This document shows, in pieces, positions 16,671-24,459 of a stretch of 64,000 bases of DNA; position 1 is the first letter of the stretch, and each line of letters opens with the position of its first letter. The DNA is taken from the NCBI GenBank assembly GCA_020633655.1, contig JACKDF010000002.1, positions 62,001 through 126,000 of the forward strand. Direction: 5' to 3'. Under the pieces are notes generated by a model, which had not been told where the DNA came from, did no database searches, and was given only the letters and a program-made list of their open reading frames with translations. The position numbers and the translations under genes are program-made. The stretch comes from Deferribacteres bacterium (GTDB lineage Bacteria > Zhuqueibacterota > Zhuqueibacteria > Zhuqueibacterales > Geothermadaptataceae).

Positions 16671-19460
16671 TTGAAAAACAAAAAAACGTTGCACGTCATC
16701 AGCAATTCTCACTGGGACCGGGAATGGGGGTATCCCTTCGAAGAAACCCGTCTTCTTCTTTTAGATTTTGTCGATGAACTCCTCGATTTGCTGGATAACG
16801 ATCCCGATTTCCAGTCGTTCACTTTCGATTCGCAAATGCTGGCGCTGCTTGACTATCTTGAATTGCGTCCGGAAAATCTTGATCGGGTAGAGAAGCATGT
16901 GCGCAGTGGCAGGCTTATTATCGGTCCGTGGTATTCGCTGCCGGAAGAATATCTCGTTAATGGCGAGTCGCTGGTGCGCAATCTCATCGTCGGGCATCGC
17001 AAAGCGTCGGAGTTTGGCGCGGTGTCGAAAATCGGCTACACGCCGTTCAGTTATGGCCAAACTTCTCAAATAGCCCAGATTTACAACGGGTTTGGCATCG
17101 ATACGATTATCTTTTATCGCGGTATCAACACGCCGAAAAGCGAATTTTTACTGGAAGGCCCGGACGGCTCACGACTTCTCGGCATGCGCTTCGGTTGCCT
17201 GAGCCGTTTCAGCTACTATTTTTACATCTACCGCCAGGTACGTTATGGCATGGACAGAGATGACTGGTTCTACCGCTGGGATCGCGGTGCCGCACCCTTC
17301 CGCATGGCTAACGATTCCCGGCCGCGGGAGCATTATTACATTCTCAACGATCAGAAAAAACAGTGGAATACGGACATTATCCCCGAACAAATAAAGCAAC
17401 TCATCGCGGATGAATCGGAACATTTCACCACCAGCCACATCGCCTGCATGCAGGGATTCGATGCATCTAATCCGGACCCGAAAGAATCGGACTTGATTAA
17501 ACTGTGCCAGCAAGCGGCGCCGGAACATGAAATCAAACTGTCCAATTTGAGTGATTATATGAATGCCATGCGTGCGGAAATCGGAGAGTTGGAACCGTTG
17601 ACTGGCGAAAGCCGTGATCCCGGTGCAGTCGGTAAATGGACGCATTTGTACGGCGATGTCATCAGTGCCCGCACCCGCTTGAAACTCGCCAACCATCGGG
17701 CTGAGCTGGATATTCAGCGATGCGCTGAACCGTGGAGCGCCATCGGCGCCTGGACTGGTGGACAATATTATCGCACCGCACTCGAACGTGCCTGGATTTT
17801 ATTGCTGAAAAACCATCCGCACGACACCCTCACCGGTGGGGGAATTGACCAGATGGAAAAAGATTCGCTTTTCCGTGCGGACCAGATCAACATCATTTCC
17901 CAGGGCGTGATGCGTCGCGGTATGCAGCAGGTACAGCGGCAAATCAATAACGGTGATTTAACCGAAAAAGACAGTGTGTTAACCGTGTTCAATTCGACGC
18001 CCTTTCCACGGCAGGGCGTTATCTCAGCATTGGTTGATATGCCCGCCGAAACAGGATTTGAGGCATTCAGCATTTGTTCACCGCAAGGTGAGCGAAAGGA
18101 AATGCAGGTGAAAAGTGAATTTCCTTTTGGCACCCTTATTCGCAATCTACAGGACATTTCCCTCGAATTGCGCTCGCAGCGGGTGCATTGCCATTTCGAG
18201 ACCGATGCTATTCCGGCCTTTGGCTACAAAACCTACCATCTGGTGCGCGAGCAGAAAAACGCCTTCGTTCCCGGTTCGATTCTGCAAGAAACCAATGTTC
18301 TGGAAAACGAAAACCTGCGCGCAAAATTCAACAGCGATGGCACTCTTGATCTAACCCACAAAAAGAGCGGCCACACTTTCACCGGGTTGCATTTTCTCGA
18401 AGACAGTGGCGAAGCCGGGCATTCGTGGATTCACAAAAAACCGGATACCAATCAGATCATCACCTCTCATGGCTGTGCATCGACGATTTCGGTGGAAGAA
18501 GCCGGGCCACTGCTTGCCACGATTCGCATCGACTATCACATGCACATTCCCGTCGGCATTGAAAATGCGATGAATGCACAGGACCGCAGTGAATTTCGCA
18601 ATGATGTGCGCCGCAGCAGCGTAATGCGCACGCTCGTAGTCAGCAGCTATTTCACCCTGCGCAAAGGCGCCCAGCGTCTCGATGTTACAACCAAACTCAA
18701 CAACACCTGCCGTGATCACCGCTTGCGTGTCGTTTTTCCTACCCGACTCGAAACCGATGCCACACACGCTGAAATCAGCTACGATGTGGTGGCCCGCGAC
18801 ATTCACGTCAAAGAAGGCAATGCCTACTACGGCAAAGAAAATCCAACCTATCCCATGCACCGCTTTGTCGATATGACCGACGGCAAAATCGGGCTGGCTG
18901 TGCTCAACACAGGCATCCGTGAATACGAGGCCATGGATACAACAGACAGACCGCTGGCAATCACTTTATTGCGTGCTTTTGTCTATCGCAACTGCCCGGT
19001 TATCGGCCGCTATGAGGTGCATCCGGAAATGGAACTGGCACAATGCCCCGGGGAGTTGGAATGGACGTACGCGCTCTATCCCCACGAAGGCGACTGGCAT
19101 AATGGCGTCTACCAACAGGCGGAAGATTTAAACATGCCTTTGGAAGTCGCACAAGCTGGCGCGCAACCCGGGACGTTGCCAAAGGAAGCGAGCTTTTTCG
19201 AGTTGCAAGGCGACAACCTGCAATTTTCTGCGCTCAAACAAGCGGAAGACCGGCCTGACTCATGGATAGTACGAGTGTTCAATCCGACAGATTCTCCGGT
19301 AAACGGCAACCTCACATTCATGCAGGAAGTGAAGTCAGCCTGGTTGTGTAATCTGAACGAAGAGCGACAGCATGAAGTGGAGGTAGCATCACACAGCATT
19401 CCCTTAACTATTGCGAAGAAAAAAATCGAGACGATTGAATTTGTGTTAAAAAATAAATAG
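16671..19460 (+). CDS. Glycoside hydrolase family 38 (alpha-mannosidase-like) lacking the nucleophile Asp
   Basis: A 929-residue GH38-like protein, probably cytoplasmic (no signal peptide). I place the start at TTG 16671: GGAG at 16659-16662 is correctly spaced and the family N-terminus 'LHVISNSHWDREW' follows at once. Upstream ATGs at 16566 and 16635 overlap or abut the HAD gene. Zinc ligands H14 and D16 and the late 'NHPHDTLTGG' (H382/H384) are present. At the position of the usual P-D-S-F-G nucleophile/zinc-ligand Asp the sequence reads P-F126-S-Y-G. The GH38 middle and C-terminal beta domains are complete (for example 'RKGAQRLDVTTKLNNTCRDHRL' region near 660-680). It may have altered chemistry or be inactive. 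It is 19 nt downstream of the HAD gene. Confidence 0.87.
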   Translation: MKNKKTLHVISNSHWDREWGYPFEETRLLLLDFVDELLDLLDNDPDFQSFTFDSQMLALLDYLELRPENLDRVEKHVRSGRLIIGPWYSLPEEYLVNGESLVRNLIVGHRKASEFGAVSKIGYTPFSYGQTSQIAQIYNGFGIDTIIFYRGINTPKSEFLLEGPDGSRLLGMRFGCLSRFSYYFYIYRQVRYGMDRDDWFYRWDRGAAPFRMANDSRPREHYYILNDQKKQWNTDIIPEQIKQLIADESEHFTTSHIACMQGFDASNPDPKESDLIKLCQQAAPEHEIKLSNLSDYMNAMRAEIGELEPLTGESRDPGAVGKWTHLYGDVISARTRLKLANHRAELDIQRCAEPWSAIGAWTGGQYYRTALERAWILLLKNHPHDTLTGGGIDQMEKDSLFRADQINIISQGVMRRGMQQVQRQINNGDLTEKDSVLTVFNSTPFPRQGVISALVDMPAETGFEAFSICSPQGERKEMQVKSEFPFGTLIRNLQDISLELRSQRVHCHFETDAIPAFGYKTYHLVREQKNAFVPGSILQETNVLENENLRAKFNSDGTLDLTHKKSGHTFTGLHFLEDSGEAGHSWIHKKPDTNQIITSHGCASTISVEEAGPLLATIRIDYHMHIPVGIENAMNAQDRSEFRNDVRRSSVMRTLVVSSYFTLRKGAQRLDVTTKLNNTCRDHRLRVVFPTRLETDATHAEISYDVVARDIHVKEGNAYYGKENPTYPMHRFVDMTDGKIGLAVLNTGIREYEAMDTTDRPLAITLLRAFVYRNCPVIGRYEVHPEMELAQCPGELEWTYALYPHEGDWHNGVYQQAEDLNMPLEVAQAGAQPGTLPKEASFFELQGDNLQFSALKQAEDRPDSWIVRVFNPTDSPVNGNLTFMQEVKSAWLCNLNEERQHEVEVASHSIPLTIAKKKIETIEFVLKNK

Positions 19461-19481
19461 ACTTGCTTACCTATGACCGAT

Positions 19482-19600
19482 GGGGGCTGAGTCAAAATAT
19501 GATTTATTGAGCGTAACTCGACATTTATGTCGAAAGCTTAGCCTCAAAAATGAGCGACATGAATGTCGCGTTACGTCTTTTGGCTAAGCCCCCATCCGTA
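19482..19600. repeat. Nested palindromic element
   Basis: Outer arms GATGGGGGCTGAGTCAAA (19482-19499) and its inverted partner ending at about 19596 (TTTGGCTAAGCCCCCATC) differ at two or three positions. Inside, CGTAAC-TCGACAT-TTATGTCGA faces CGACAT-GAATGTCG-CGTTACG as a second, inner inverted pair. The element fills most of the gap after the GH38 gene. Confidence 0.75.
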
Positions 19601-19623
19601 CCCGATTTAGTGGGAAAGTACGG

Positions 19624-19663
19624 GAATTCGCCAGAATTCGGGTTCGTGAATTCTGGCGAATTC
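19624..19663. repeat. Perfect 16-bp inverted repeat just before the reductase gene
   Basis: GAATTCGCCAGAATTC (19624-19639) and its exact reverse complement (19648-19663) flank an 8-nt loop GGGTTCGT. The hairpin ends 15 nt before the reductase start codon, close enough to influence translation. The frame remains open through it, which creates a false N-terminal extension of the next gene. Confidence 0.85.
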
Positions 19664-19678
19664 AGCTACGGAGAACGA

Positions 19679-20233
19679 ATGAAAATTTCTGTCTACATAG
19701 CCACAAGTCTCGACGGATTCATCGCCCGTAAAAACGGTGATTTGGACTGGCTGCCCGGTTCGGACGGCCAGGGTGACCATTCTGAAGATTATGGTTATGC
19801 AAAATTTATCGAAACCATCGATATGCTGGTGATGGGGCGCAATACGTTTGAAAAAGTGCTGTTGTTTGGTCAGTGGCCTTACGGGGACAGACGGTGCGTT
19901 GTGTTAACATCCCGGGATTTAACGATTCCTGAAAACATGGCTGCACACGCCCTCGCGCGCAATGCACAACCCAAAGAATTGATCAGCGAACTGGAGGAGA
20001 TGGGCGTGCAGCGCGTCTGGCTCGATGGGGGCAAAACAATTCAGCATTTTCTCCGTGAAGGATGGGTGGATGAACTGATAATCACCCGCGTGCCCGTTCT
20101 CATTGGCAACGGGATTCCACTTTTTGGTCATACTTTAAATGATATAAACTTACAGCATATTGAAACCGTTTCATTTGAAAGCGGATTTGTGCAGAGTCGG
20201 TATGCTTTTGTGAGAAAACCAGAAGTAAATTGA
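19679..20233 (+). CDS. Dihydrofolate reductase-like protein (RibD C-terminal family)
   Basis: A 184-residue NADPH-dependent reductase-fold protein of the RibD-C/YyaP group. Start ATG 19679 follows GGAG; the frame is open further up only because it reads through the hairpin at 19624-19663. The N-terminal 'ISVYIATSLDGFIARKNGDL', the central 'LVMGRNTFEKVL', 'WPYGDRRCVVLTSR', 'VWLDGGKTIQHFLREGWVDE' and 'PVLIGNGIPLF' are the standard family blocks. Members are small standalone reductases of unclear substrate, not necessarily in riboflavin synthesis. No riboflavin or folate gene is adjacent. Confidence 0.88.
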   Translation: MKISVYIATSLDGFIARKNGDLDWLPGSDGQGDHSEDYGYAKFIETIDMLVMGRNTFEKVLLFGQWPYGDRRCVVLTSRDLTIPENMAAHALARNAQPKELISELEEMGVQRVWLDGGKTIQHFLREGWVDELIITRVPVLIGNGIPLFGHTLNDINLQHIETVSFESGFVQSRYAFVRKPEVN

Positions 20234-20252
20234 AGTGAATAAGCGTTTAACC

Positions 20253-20332
20253 AGGTGCGACGCACTTTCTTCCAATAGGCCTGCTAATTTTTGATGATGT
20301 CTGGAAATTTCGGTATGAAATGCGTCGCACCT
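20253..20332. repeat. Inverted repeat AGGTGCGACGCA / TGCGTCGCACCT
   Basis: Perfect 12-bp arms at 20253-20264 and 20321-20332 with a 56-nt spacer, in the 118-bp gap before the sialidase-like gene. The right arm ends 19 nt before the next start codon. Confidence 0.75.
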
Positions 20333-20351
20333 TTTATGGAGAGAGCGAATT

Positions 20352-21461
20352 ATGAAAAAGTCAATTTCTGTATTAGGCAAGTTTGTAATTGGTTTTTTAG
20401 TCGGGTTCATTATTTTTCGATTCATATCCTGCACACCCGAAACGAAAACGGCGGACAAGAAAATGCATGAAAGTGTACTGAAATCTGAATTTGTTTTTGA
20501 GCTGGAAAATGCGCCAACACCGGAATGCCATGCATCGACAGTCGCTGAGTCGAAAGAAGGCCTGGTAGCAGCCTGGTTTGCCGGCACAAAGGAAAAAAAC
20601 AAAGACGTCGGTATCTGGGTTTCACGTCTGGAAGGGACGAACTGGACGGCGCCGGTTGAAGTCGTGAATGGGGTGCAGGACGATGGCACACGTTACCCGT
20701 GCTGGAACCCGGTTCTGTTTCAGCCTGAAGACCATTCTCTGATGCTTTTCTACAAAGTCGGCCCAAGCCCGCGGGAATGGTGGGGCATGCTGGTCACTTC
20801 AGACGATGGTGGCAAAACATGGTCCGCACCAGAAAAACTACCTGAAGGCATACTTGGCCCAATCAAAAATAAACCTGTGCAACTGGCCAACGGCGATTTA
20901 CTTTGTCCCACAAGTACCGAGCACGACGGCTGGAGAGTGCAAATTGAGCGTACAGCGGATTTCGGTAAAACATGGACGACAACGGGTGATTTGAATGACG
21001 GTAAAGAAATCGGCGCAATTCAACCATCGATATTATTCCATGCAGATAGTCAATTGCAAATCCTGTGCAGGACGAAAAACGAATTTATCTCCGAAAGCTG
21101 GTCCAATGACAATGGCGAAACCTGGAGCCCGATGACGATGACAGACCTGCCAAATCCCAACTCCGGTATAGACGCAGTCACATTGAAAGATGGCCGCCAA
21201 CTTCTCATTTACAATCCAACAAACGGCGATTGGGGCGCTCGCGTGCCGTTGAGCGTGGCGATTTCACCCGATGGCAAAAAATGGACACGCGTCTTCGACC
21301 TGGAACCGGTAACGAACCCTGATACCGTGGACGATGAAGAGTATTCCTATCCGGGCGTTATTCAGACTGCGGATGGATTGGTGCATATTGTGTATACCTG
21401 GAATCGTAAATCTGTGCGGCATGTTGTGCTCGATCCGGCGAAGTTGGAGGGTGTTGAATAA
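20352..21461 (+). CDS. Sialidase-superfamily (BNR/Asp-box) lipoprotein
   Basis: A 369-residue six-bladed beta-propeller protein of the sialidase superfamily (predicted neuraminidase type). The N-terminus has a hydrophobic stretch ending in 'RFISC', a plausible lipobox, so it is probably anchored in a membrane. Asp-box repeats are clear: 'TSDDGGKTWSAP', 'TADFGKTWTTTG' and 'SNDNGETWSPM'. The family block 'CHASTVAESKEGLVAAWFAG' near residue 55 and the late 'EYSYPGVIQTADGLVHIVYT' also match. Start ATG 20352 follows GGAGAGAG. It is the last gene of the glycan block; whether it cuts sialic acid, a rhamnoside or another sugar cannot be said. Confidence 0.85.
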   Translation: MKKSISVLGKFVIGFLVGFIIFRFISCTPETKTADKKMHESVLKSEFVFELENAPTPECHASTVAESKEGLVAAWFAGTKEKNKDVGIWVSRLEGTNWTAPVEVVNGVQDDGTRYPCWNPVLFQPEDHSLMLFYKVGPSPREWWGMLVTSDDGGKTWSAPEKLPEGILGPIKNKPVQLANGDLLCPTSTEHDGWRVQIERTADFGKTWTTTGDLNDGKEIGAIQPSILFHADSQLQILCRTKNEFISESWSNDNGETWSPMTMTDLPNPNSGIDAVTLKDGRQLLIYNPTNGDWGARVPLSVAISPDGKKWTRVFDLEPVTNPDTVDDEEYSYPGVIQTADGLVHIVYTWNRKSVRHVVLDPAKLEGVE

Positions 21462-21592
21462 GTTTTTTTGAACACAGATGGGACGGATGAAGCGGATTGG
21501 TTTTGTACCGGGAAAGAATTGAGTTGTTGAGGTTTTTTGCGATACTCAAATAATCTGGGGTGGTGTCAAAAATCGTATAAAAAATTGAAAAA

Positions 21593-21625
21593 AACTCTGA
21601 CAGGGTTCCGAACCCTGTCAGAGTT
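21593..21625. repeat. Perfect 15-bp hairpin, CTCTGACAGGGTT family
   Basis: AACTCTGACAGGGTT (21593-21607) and AACCCTGTCAGAGTT (21611-21625) are exact inverted copies with a CCG loop. The same element, with one base missing, is at 40682-40710. Here it ends 28 nt before a start codon. Confidence 0.85.
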
Positions 21626-21653
21626 GGCACTACTCAATTTCAGGATGAACCGT

Positions 21654-22976
21654 ATGAAAAAAATACTCCTATTGTTCGGCGTTATTTTTCTTTCTCATCC
21701 GTCCTTACTAGCCCAGCAATGGCGCCTTGTCGGACTGGATGGAAGAAAAGTGAATGAAATTAAATCAGATCCACAAGATGCAAGTATACTTTATGCAAGC
21801 TGCACTAGCAGCATCACAAATGGAAACAAAGGCGGCTTATACAAAAGCACAGATGGCGGAGCTACCTGGGAAGTTCTAATTGATGATAATATCAAGTATT
21901 TTGCGATTCATCCAGACAGCTCAAATATCATGTATGCTTGCCGTGGGTATCGTGTTTTCAAAACGACCGACGGCTGGAAAAACTGGTTTTATGCTGATTC
22001 CGGAGCTTATGATGTAACAAAGCCTTCAGACATGTTTGGCCCACTGGTTATTAACCCTGATAATCCTGATGAGTTGCTCATGTCAAAAACTACGGGTGCT
22101 TTTTGGCCAACCAGGATTTTGTACAAAAGCGAAGATGGTGGTAGTAACTGGAGGGAACTGGCGTTCCCTCCTCATGGTGCTTCTGCTATGGTAGCGGATC
22201 CGTTTCTTGAAAACACAGTATACGCTGGAGACAAAGCGACCATCTATGCATATAAAAGTACCGATTTTGGAGAGAGTTGGGAGCAATGGCAGGACCCGGG
22301 ATCAGATGGACGCGATGTAGAAGATATAGGAGTCGTATCCATAGATTCGATTATCTATCATTTTATGGTACGTGGCCTATCGGGATTTTTCATTTCTCAA
22401 GATGGGGGAAAAACGTGGGTACAAAATAATTCTGGTCTTCCACATGGTAGTATACTTACAAAAGTATGTACAGGAATATCTTCAATTTTTATAATAAGAC
22501 GGAAATTAGCTTCAAGTGAATCGGGGATTTATGAAAGTCAAATTAAAAAAATAAGTTGGAAGGTCGTTGGGAATGACTATGATTTTCAAGGCCTTGGCGT
22601 TGTTGCTTTGTACTATTCGTCTTATTTTAATAAGCTGTTCGCAGGAACCGACAATGGATTATATACCTACGATCCGACCCTGAATATAAAATCAAATGCA
22701 ACTTCGGCTCTTTCATTCTTTTCATTAAAACAAAATCACCCCAATCCATTTCGTGAGACCACAACCATAGAATACGAACTCACTCGCCCGGCACATGTCG
22801 TATTGGATTTATTCGATATAACAGGAAAAAGAATCAAACGTATGGTGAATGCACAAAAAACACAGGGAATTCATAATGTGAACTTTTCAGCAGACCAACT
22901 CAGCGCAGGCGTTTATTTTTATAGAATAGTCGTAGATTCAGTTTCGGAAATAAAGAAACTTTTGGTACTCAAATAA
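21654..22976 (+). CDS. Secreted Asp-box propeller protein with type A sorting tail (paralogue 1)
   Basis: A 440-residue exported protein. The start at ATG 21654 is set by comparison with its two tandem neighbours, which share the leader CAGGAGGAACCGT-ATGAAAAAA (here the Shine-Dalgarno is weakened to CAGGATGAAC). A signal peptide 'LSHPSLLAQ' ends at about residue 20. The body has Asp-box/VPS10-like repeats ('KSTDGGATWEVL', 'KSEDGGSNWREL', 'KSTDFGESWEQW', 'SQDGGKTWVQN'). The last about 80 residues are a type A sorting/FlgD-like domain with 'HPNPFRETTTIEYEL' and 'LSAGVYFYRI'. It is probably secreted and surface-attached; ligand unknown. Its bases are clearly richer in A/T than the upstream glycan block. 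Confidence 0.85.
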   Translation: MKKILLLFGVIFLSHPSLLAQQWRLVGLDGRKVNEIKSDPQDASILYASCTSSITNGNKGGLYKSTDGGATWEVLIDDNIKYFAIHPDSSNIMYACRGYRVFKTTDGWKNWFYADSGAYDVTKPSDMFGPLVINPDNPDELLMSKTTGAFWPTRILYKSEDGGSNWRELAFPPHGASAMVADPFLENTVYAGDKATIYAYKSTDFGESWEQWQDPGSDGRDVEDIGVVSIDSIIYHFMVRGLSGFFISQDGGKTWVQNNSGLPHGSILTKVCTGISSIFIIRRKLASSESGIYESQIKKISWKVVGNDYDFQGLGVVALYYSSYFNKLFAGTDNGLYTYDPTLNIKSNATSALSFFSLKQNHPNPFRETTTIEYELTRPAHVVLDLFDITGKRIKRMVNAQKTQGIHNVNFSADQLSAGVYFYRIVVDSVSEIKKLLVLK

Positions 22977-22998
22977 TTCTAATTTCAGGAGGAATCGT

Positions 22999-24429
22999 AT
23001 GAAAAAAATACTCCTATTGTTAGTCATTATATTTCTTTCTCATCCGTTTTTGCGAGCCCAGCAGTGGCGCTTTGTTGGACTGGAAGGAAGATCAATTGAG
23101 CCTGCTAAAACCAGTCTCATTAAAGATGGACTGTGTACTTTTTTGTCGAGCCACGACAGCAATAATAAGAGAGATGGCAAACAATCAGGAAAAGATGAAA
23201 GGTTCAGAGTTTCTATTAATTCAGGTTCAGTTATTGATAGTGTAATCGTAACCAATTTTGATGGCCTTAAATTTAAATATACCTATACATATGATTTAAA
23301 TGGAAAATTGATTTCTATTCTCTCTGAAATATTTAAGGAAATAAACTGGGAAAATTTATCGCGATGGAGTTACATTTACGATTCAAACGGAAATAAAATT
23401 GCAGAATTAAGTGAGAATTGGGATGGAAGCCTATGGGTGAATTCTAGACAATATGCTTACACATACGATCCAAATGAGAACATAATTTCTTCTTTATCCA
23501 AAAGATGGGTAGTTAACAACTGGGTGAATTATTACAGGTATACTTATGTGTATAATTCAAATAAAGAAATTTTATTTCATTTAATTGAACGATGGGAAGG
23601 AAGTAGTTGGATAAACATTCATGGATATAGTTACTCATTTGATTCGAACGGAAATATTGCCTCCGAGATATTTCAAGAAGGGGTTGGGAGTGAACTAATA
23701 AATAATACTAGATATATCTTCTCGTATGATTCAAGCCAGAATTTAATTTTGAAGACTGAAGGGAATTGGGATGGAAGCATGTGGCAAAATTATTACAGAT
23801 ATTCTTTCACCTATGACCAAAACTGGAATAAAGTTTTCTCATTAACTGAAGCTTGGGATGGAAGCGACTGGATACGGAAAGGCAGATATGTGTATTCCTA
23901 TGATTTAAACGGAAGTCTTACTATCGAATTGTACGAAAAATGGCTCGCTAGTCAGTGGATAAATTATTTTCGAACAACTTTCACTTATGATTCAAACGGT
24001 TCTCTGACATTTGGTTTATCTTCGTATTGGGATGAAGGGGAATGGAAACCAAATCAGAGGAATTTCAACCTTAGTGATTCTTACGACAGAACGTATTCCT
24101 ACCAAGGGGTAGAAATAAATATATTTTACAGCACATCAACAAATATTCGAACGAATAATACACTTAATTTGAATTATTCACTAACTCAAAACTATCCCAA
24201 TCCTTTTGATGGGCAGACGACCATTCGTTACTTTATTCCCTGGCAATGTCAAGTCCAACTCAAAATATTTGACATTCTGGGGCGAGATATCAAAACTTTA
24301 GTAAACCAGGAACAGCAAGCAGGGAGTTATGAAGTTGGTTTTAATATGACAGGCATTCCAAACGGGATATATTTTTATAAATTGCATGCTGGTCGTTTTA
24401 TACAAACAAGGAAAATGATATTACAATAG
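22999..24429 (+). CDS. Secreted protein with about eight YDSNGN/WDGSxW repeats and sorting tail (paralogue 2)
   Basis: A 476-residue exported protein. Its leader and first 35 residues ('MKKILLLLVIIFLSHPFLRA' then 'QQWRFVGLEGRSIE') closely match paralogue 1, but the body is different. From about residue 90 to 370 there are tandem units of about 35 residues, each with 'Y(T/S)YDSNGN' and 'E.WDGS.WIN' cores. This recalls YD/RHS-like strands, though shorter and with a conserved tryptophan. The C-terminal sorting domain has 'NYPNPFDGQTTIRYFIP' and 'GIYFYKLHAG'. SD GGAGGA lies before ATG 22999. No known function; probably a surface repeat protein. Confidence 0.83.
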   Translation: MKKILLLLVIIFLSHPFLRAQQWRFVGLEGRSIEPAKTSLIKDGLCTFLSSHDSNNKRDGKQSGKDERFRVSINSGSVIDSVIVTNFDGLKFKYTYTYDLNGKLISILSEIFKEINWENLSRWSYIYDSNGNKIAELSENWDGSLWVNSRQYAYTYDPNENIISSLSKRWVVNNWVNYYRYTYVYNSNKEILFHLIERWEGSSWINIHGYSYSFDSNGNIASEIFQEGVGSELINNTRYIFSYDSSQNLILKTEGNWDGSMWQNYYRYSFTYDQNWNKVFSLTEAWDGSDWIRKGRYVYSYDLNGSLTIELYEKWLASQWINYFRTTFTYDSNGSLTFGLSSYWDEGEWKPNQRNFNLSDSYDRTYSYQGVEINIFYSTSTNIRTNNTLNLNYSLTQNYPNPFDGQTTIRYFIPWQCQVQLKIFDILGRDIKTLVNQEQQAGSYEVGFNMTGIPNGIYFYKLHAGRFIQTRKMILQ

Positions 24430-24459
24430 GGTAAATTTCTAATCTCAGGAGGCAACCGT

